NCBI GenBank assembly: GCA_039197915.1 | Contig: JBCCTV010000131.1 | Location: 1 to 9,095, forward strand | Source of the DNA: JAJFFW01 sp039197915 | GTDB taxonomy: Bacteria; Pseudomonadota; Alphaproteobacteria; Caulobacterales; Parvularculaceae | DNA length: 9,095 nt | Reading direction: 5' to 3' | Shown here: positions 5,891-9,095 of the stretch, one piece after another | Numbering within the stretch: the first letter of the stretch is position 1 | Layout of the letters: the number at the start of each line of letters is the position of its first letter | Position numbers and translations under genes: made by a program | The notes under the pieces: generated by a model | The model's database searches: none | What the model was told of the DNA's origin: nothing | What the model saw: only the letters and a program-made list of their open reading frames with translations

Positions 5891-5920
5891 ACAATAGTGC
5901 CCTGCGCAAAAACTGTGCAA
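5891..5920 (-). promoter_or_regulatory. Possible promoter for the FkbM-reductase pair
   Basis: On the minus strand TTGCAC (5915-5920) and TATTGT (5891-5896) are 18 bases apart. They are partial matches to the -35 and -10 consensus. Transcription would then begin at or just past the ATG at 5885, implying a leaderless message or use of the ATG at 5867. The gap 5886-5996 holds no gene. Confidence 0.25.
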
Positions 5921-5996
5921 CGGTTTTCGGGTCATGCCACAAGGCAATCCGCCCGCGTGCACTAACTCTGGCTTGCCTAGCGATTCATAAGGTGTT

Positions 5997-6806
5997 CTAT
6001 GCAGAGCGGCGGAGCCCAGCGGCTGGTGGCTCTTCTGGTGGGCCAGCGAAACACTGGGCGATCGCCATCCATGACTTGGCGGTATCGCCGATCATATCGA
6101 TGTTGGTGTCAGCGATGTTTCGGGTTTGGGTTACGACCTGACAAAATTCCAACGCGTCCCCAGACACTTTATTGTCGGCCTGCGGATCGTTCCAGGCCCA
6201 AATCTCACCGTTAGGTCCATCAAGCTGGACGTATGGCTTCGGAGTTGGCGGCGCCATACCGCGGTTTTTGAAGGCCCAAGAGTAGGTCATCACGCCCAGT
6301 TGAGCGATATTTTTGAGACGCTTTGAGGTTGCGCGTTGAACCCCGAGGAGATCATAAATTGCCTGGGCGTGGGCCCAGCTTTCCATCTGTCGCGCAATAA
6401 TACAGGCGCGCGCGCTCATGTCCGGTCCGGCCCAGGCGAGGCGTTCGTCCGGATCGGTCTTTTTAAATTCATCCGATGTTTTTTCAAAGAGCGTGACCCA
6501 AGCGCCGAAAAGGGCCCTTCCTCTGACGCCAGATTGCGCTTCATCGAGCCAGGATTTCTGGACTTGCGAGTGCGAGTTCCCCTGTAGAAGCGCGCCGACT
6601 AGCGGCCCCGCAAAGGCCTGAAACGCCTCTCGGCCTTCTAGGGATTTGAGCGCTGCGAAGTTCCACAAATGCAGGTGCGCGATGATGTCTTCAACGGTCC
6701 ACTCCTTAAAAAGTGTTTTCTGTTGGAAAACATCCTCTGGCTGATCTTTCAACAGAGCGGCAATCGCCCGCGACTCTTCGCGAAAGTCTTCGGCCTCGCT
6801 TAGCAT
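5997..6806 (-). CDS. TIGR03084 family metal-binding protein (DinB / maleylpyruvate isomerase fold)
   Basis: This 269-residue protein resembles the TIGR03084 group of the DinB/mycothiol-dependent maleylpyruvate isomerase superfamily. These are four-helix-bundle proteins that hold a divalent metal. The N-terminal helix is followed by KEWTVEDIIAHLHLWN (34-49), and H44 fits the first metal ligand. MESWAHAQAIYDLLG (141-155) gives E142-x3-H146, the second and third ligands. The C-terminal part carries the substrate-like domain with DGPNGEIWAWNDP (196-208). The tail is proline-rich (PPEEPPAAG). The ATG at 6806 has GAGGGG four bases before it. The frame runs open to 6959, but that part overlaps the alpha-subunit gene and is proline-rich noise. 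It lies 43 bases after the carboxylase alpha subunit and is probably cotranscribed, pointing to acyl-CoA or thiol-linked metabolism. The precise reaction is unknown. Confidence 0.85.
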   Translation of the reverse strand: MLSEAEDFREESRAIAALLKDQPEDVFQQKTLFKEWTVEDIIAHLHLWNFAALKSLEGREAFQAFAGPLVGALLQGNSHSQVQKSWLDEAQSGVRGRALFGAWVTLFEKTSDEFKKTDPDERLAWAGPDMSARACIIARQMESWAHAQAIYDLLGVQRATSKRLKNIAQLGVMTYSWAFKNRGMAPPTPKPYVQLDGPNGEIWAWNDPQADNKVSGDALEFCQVVTQTRNIADTNIDMIGDTAKSWMAIAQCFAGPPEEPPAAGLRRSA

Positions 6807-6810
6807 ACTA

Positions 6811-6816
6811 CCCCTC
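6811..6816 (-). promoter_or_regulatory. Ribosome binding site of the TIGR03084 gene
   Basis: GAGGGG on the minus strand, four bases before the ATG at 6806. It decides this start against the longer open frame that extends to 6959 across the alpha-subunit 3' end. Confidence 0.65.
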
Positions 6817-6849
6817 GCGCCTTTCCGGTGTTTGATCGATTGACTGATC

Positions 6850-8868
6850 CTAGGACGGATCGGCCTCGATTTCGAGGAGGAGGGCGTCGGCGGCGATTTG
6901 GGCGCCGGCGGCGGCGTGAACGGCTGAAACGGACCCGTCGATTGGCGCAAGAATTTCATGTTGCATCTTCATTGCTTCAAGGATCGCCAAGCGATCGCCG
7001 CGTTTTACAGGGGCGCCCGCTTCAGCGAACACCTCTAGGAGGAGCCCGTGCATAGGCGCAGTGACTGACCCGGCGCCCGCCGCGTCCTCTGCAACGGCAA
7101 AACGCTGGTTCAAATTTGATAGTGAGAAGACGCCGTTGTCAGTATCAAGAAAAATGTGTGACGGATCCTCTGGTGGAGTCAAAAACTTCAGCGAAACCCG
7201 AGATCCGCCTATTTCAAGGGTTGCCGTCGTGTCGGCAATCGCGTGCACTGCGACATCGATAGGCGTCGCCTCACCATCGACGAACGCATGAAAATGATTG
7301 GTGTCGGTCGCTTCGACGCCGACGCTGATTTCCGCGTCTCCCGCCGCGTAACGGAAGGGCGTACGGATGGCCGATGCACTGGACCAGCCGGTTAGGTGCA
7401 CTGGCGCGATGATCGCGCTTTCGGCGGCGCTGACTGCGGAGCGCGAATATTGCAGCACTGCAGCGATAATAGCGTCGCGCGGCGTTAAGGTCGGTGTGGT
7501 TAGGTCTTCGTCGCGAAAGTTCTCTGCGATAAAGGCTGTTGTCGCTGCGCCAGCTCGGAATGCTTTTTTCTCTAAAGCCTCGATGAGGAAATGCTTATTC
7601 GTCGTGGTTCCGAAGAGCGTTGTTTCTTTTAATGCGCGCACGAGTTTTGCCCGGGCTTCATCGCGCGATGCGCCATGGGCGATCACCTTTGCGATCATCG
7701 GATCGTAAAATGGCGAAACGGCCCCGCCGCTTGCGACGCCAGCGTCTATTCGAACGCCTTCGCCAGTGGCGGGAGACCAGTGAGCTATTGGCCCTGTCGC
7801 CGGCAGAAACCCATCTCCCGGGTCCTCCGCATAAAGCCGCGCCTCGATAGCATGGCCACGGAGCGATATTTCTTCTTGGGACAGATCAAGCGGCATGCCC
7901 TGTGCGACCCGCAATTGCAACGCAACAAGATCAACGCCAGTCACCATTTCGGTAACCGGGTGTTCAACCTGTAGCCGGGTATTCATTTCAAGGAAGTAAA
8001 ATGATCCGTTGGCATCTAATAAAAATTCAACCGTCCCGGCGCCGACATAGTTAATGTCGCGCGCGGCCTTTACGGCTGCGGCCCCCATCTCTTCGCGAAG
8101 AGGGCCCGTCATCACCGGGCAGGGCGCTTCTTCAAGCACCTTTTGGTGGCGGCGTTGAACGGAGCAATCGCGCTCCCCGAAATGAACGACATTCCCGTGC
8201 CGATCAGCGAAAACCTGTATCTCGACGTGCCGCGGTTCTATGATCGCTTTTTCAAGGATTAAATCGCCGGAGCCGAACGCGTTGATTGCTTCGCTTCTCG
8301 CCGTTGAGAGGGCTGATTTAAGATCGCCGTCTTTTTCAACGAGGCGCATTCCCCGGCCACCGCCGCCGGCTGCGGCTTTCACCATCAAGGGAAAGCCGAC
8401 GTTCCGGGCTTCAGCCATCAGGGCGTCGTCCGTTTGGTCTTCACCCTGATAACCGGGGACGCATGGCACGCCCGCTTCAATCATCCGGCGTTTTGCTTTG
8501 GCTTTGTCGCCCATCAAATCAATAGCGTCAGGGTTCGGACCGACAAAAGTAATTCCAGCATCTGCGCAGGCTTGGGCGAACGCTGCGTTCTCGGAGAGAA
8601 ACCCGTAACCTGGGTGAATGGCGTCCGCGTTCTTTTCTTGCGCTGCGGCGATGATTTTCGACGCGTCGAGGTATGATTCAGAAACCGGCGCCGGACCGAT
8701 CAACTGTGCGTCGTCCGCCATTTTTACGTGGGGCGCTGCGGCGTCAGCTTCGGAATAAACGGCGATGGTCCGTATGCCCATCGCTTTTGCGGTCCGCATA
8801 ACCCGGCAAGCGATTTCTCCGCGGTTAGCGATCAGGAGTGTGTTTATCGGTTCGGATCTCTTTGTCAT
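6850..8868 (-). CDS. Acyl-CoA carboxylase alpha subunit (biotin carboxylase + biotin carrier)
   Basis: This 672-residue subunit charges biotin with bicarbonate and ATP, then delivers the carboxyl group to the partner carboxyltransferase. The biotin carboxylase domain shows LLIANRGEIACRVMRTA (11-27), HPGYGFLSEN (85-94), the glycine-rich ATP loop G168-G-G-G-R-G-M (168-174), GERDCSVQRRHQKVLEEAP (231-249) and EMNTRLQVEHPVTE (294-307). Residues about 460-600 form the divergent BT-like linker that contacts the beta subunit. The carrier domain ends with E631-A-M-K-M635, K634 being the biotinylated lysine. Length and layout fit the propionyl-, methylcrotonyl- and geranyl-CoA carboxylase alpha subunits, not the shorter AccC of fatty acid synthesis. 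It starts 19 bases after the beta-subunit stop, with AAAGG at 8879-8883. All catalytic motifs are intact. The acyl-CoA substrate is undetermined, so no symbol is given. Confidence 0.96.
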   Translation of the reverse strand: MTKRSEPINTLLIANRGEIACRVMRTAKAMGIRTIAVYSEADAAAPHVKMADDAQLIGPAPVSESYLDASKIIAAAQEKNADAIHPGYGFLSENAAFAQACADAGITFVGPNPDAIDLMGDKAKAKRRMIEAGVPCVPGYQGEDQTDDALMAEARNVGFPLMVKAAAGGGGRGMRLVEKDGDLKSALSTARSEAINAFGSGDLILEKAIIEPRHVEIQVFADRHGNVVHFGERDCSVQRRHQKVLEEAPCPVMTGPLREEMGAAAVKAARDINYVGAGTVEFLLDANGSFYFLEMNTRLQVEHPVTEMVTGVDLVALQLRVAQGMPLDLSQEEISLRGHAIEARLYAEDPGDGFLPATGPIAHWSPATGEGVRIDAGVASGGAVSPFYDPMIAKVIAHGASRDEARAKLVRALKETTLFGTTTNKHFLIEALEKKAFRAGAATTAFIAENFRDEDLTTPTLTPRDAIIAAVLQYSRSAVSAAESAIIAPVHLTGWSSASAIRTPFRYAAGDAEISVGVEATDTNHFHAFVDGEATPIDVAVHAIADTTATLEIGGSRVSLKFLTPPEDPSHIFLDTDNGVFSLSNLNQRFAVAEDAAGAGSVTAPMHGLLLEVFAEAGAPVKRGDRLAILEAMKMQHEILAPIDGSVSAVHAAAGAQIAADALLLEIEADPS

Positions 8869-8887
8869 TTCAAGGGCGCCTTTCGCA

Positions 8888-9095
8888 TTACATGCGCGCG
8901 ATGCCGAAGCTATTTGGTTTCAGCGGTCGGTTGCGGCCTTCCCAACAGGTCGCCAACAGAAAGCCGAGCGTTTGTCGCGTGTCACGGGGGTCGATCATGC
9001 CGTCATCTTGGCAGTGGCCGGAGACATAAAACGCGCCGGCCTGGCTATTGAAAAGATGCACCAGCATCTTCTCCTGCATCGCAAGTTGCTCTCGA
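8888..9095 (-). CDS. Acyl-CoA carboxylase beta (carboxyltransferase) subunit, C-terminal end
   Basis: Only the last 68 residues lie in the window and the frame is open to the right edge, so the internal ATG at 9079 is not the start. The segment AGAFYVSGHCQDDGMIDPRD (residues 19-38 of the visible part) matches the closing part of carboxyltransferase domains of biotin-dependent acyl-CoA carboxylases, which end in D-x-G-x-I-D-P-x-D-T-R-x-x-L-G. The tail NSFGIARM resembles the 'FG-x-x-R-M' ends that I recall from methylcrotonyl/geranyl-type beta subunits, a weak hint at substrate class. It transfers the carboxyl group from biotin to the acyl-CoA and pairs with the alpha subunit encoded 19 bases downstream in the same operon. 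Confidence 0.88.
   Translation of the reverse strand, partial: REQLAMQEKMLVHLFNSQAGAFYVSGHCQDDGMIDPRDTRQTLGFLLATCWEGRNRPLKPNSFGIARM

Noticed and set aside
6807..6959. N-terminal extension of the TIGR03084 gene overlapping the alpha-subunit 3' end
   Set aside because: Pro/Ser/Lys-rich out-of-frame reading of the carboxylase carrier domain. The ATG at 6806 has GAGGGG in front of it.
8728..9051. 107-codon plus-strand frame across the alpha/beta junction
   Set aside because: Antisense to two carboxylase genes with clear motifs; composition is not protein-like.
1..9095. CRISPR arrays, insertion sequences, toxin-antitoxin pairs, tRNAs or phage genes
   Set aside because: No regularly spaced repeats, terminal inverted repeats, transposase motifs or tRNA-like cloverleaf sequences were seen on either strand.

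Overview
The window reads as ordinary chromosomal DNA from an alphaproteobacterium. The best evidence is a DUF1476 protein at 1482-1805, which matches the zeta subunit (ATPase inhibitor) of the alphaproteobacterial F1Fo-ATP synthase. The base composition (fairly GC-rich) and the repeated AAAGG-type ribosome binding sites six or seven bases before ATG fit this. I cannot name a genus. A Hyphomonadaceae/Parvularculaceae-like or Rhizobiales-like host would be a guess. I see no RNA genes, insertion sequences, CRISPR arrays, phage genes or attachment sites.

Left part (1-2339): the 3' end of a GNAT acetyltransferase (+) runs into purC (-), with only eight bases between the stop codons. purC diverges from the zeta-subunit gene (+) across a 299-base gap that holds two imperfect dyads. 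The zeta gene converges on a small two-helix membrane protein gene (-), with a GC-rich inverted repeat between them. That membrane gene in turn diverges from a short-chain dehydrogenase (SDR) gene.

Middle part (2486-5885): the SDR (+) carries the glycine-rich cofactor motif and the Ser and Tyr-x3-Lys catalytic residues, but has Asp at the usual catalytic Asn position. A strong hairpin lies between it and a convergent two-gene unit on the minus strand. This unit is an FkbM-type methyltransferase followed 25 bases later by a 549-residue fusion protein. The fusion has a cyclic-nucleotide-binding-like domain, a thioredoxin-fold-like segment without cysteines, and a thioredoxin-reductase-like FAD/NADPH module that has lost both redox cysteines. 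It is the most unusual protein here, although CNBD-TrxR fusions as a class are known.

Right part (5997-9095): three tightly spaced minus-strand genes form an acyl-CoA carboxylase operon. They are the 3' end of the carboxyltransferase (beta) subunit, the complete biotin-carrying alpha subunit, and a TIGR03084-type protein of the DinB/maleylpyruvate isomerase fold with its metal-ligand pattern intact. The likely role is carboxylation of a short, branched or terpenoid acyl-CoA during catabolism. The exact substrate cannot be read from the sequence.

I found no convincing new multi-gene defence or mobile system. The items most worth following up are the cysteine-less CNBD-reductase with its methyltransferase neighbour, and the carboxylase-linked TIGR03084 protein.
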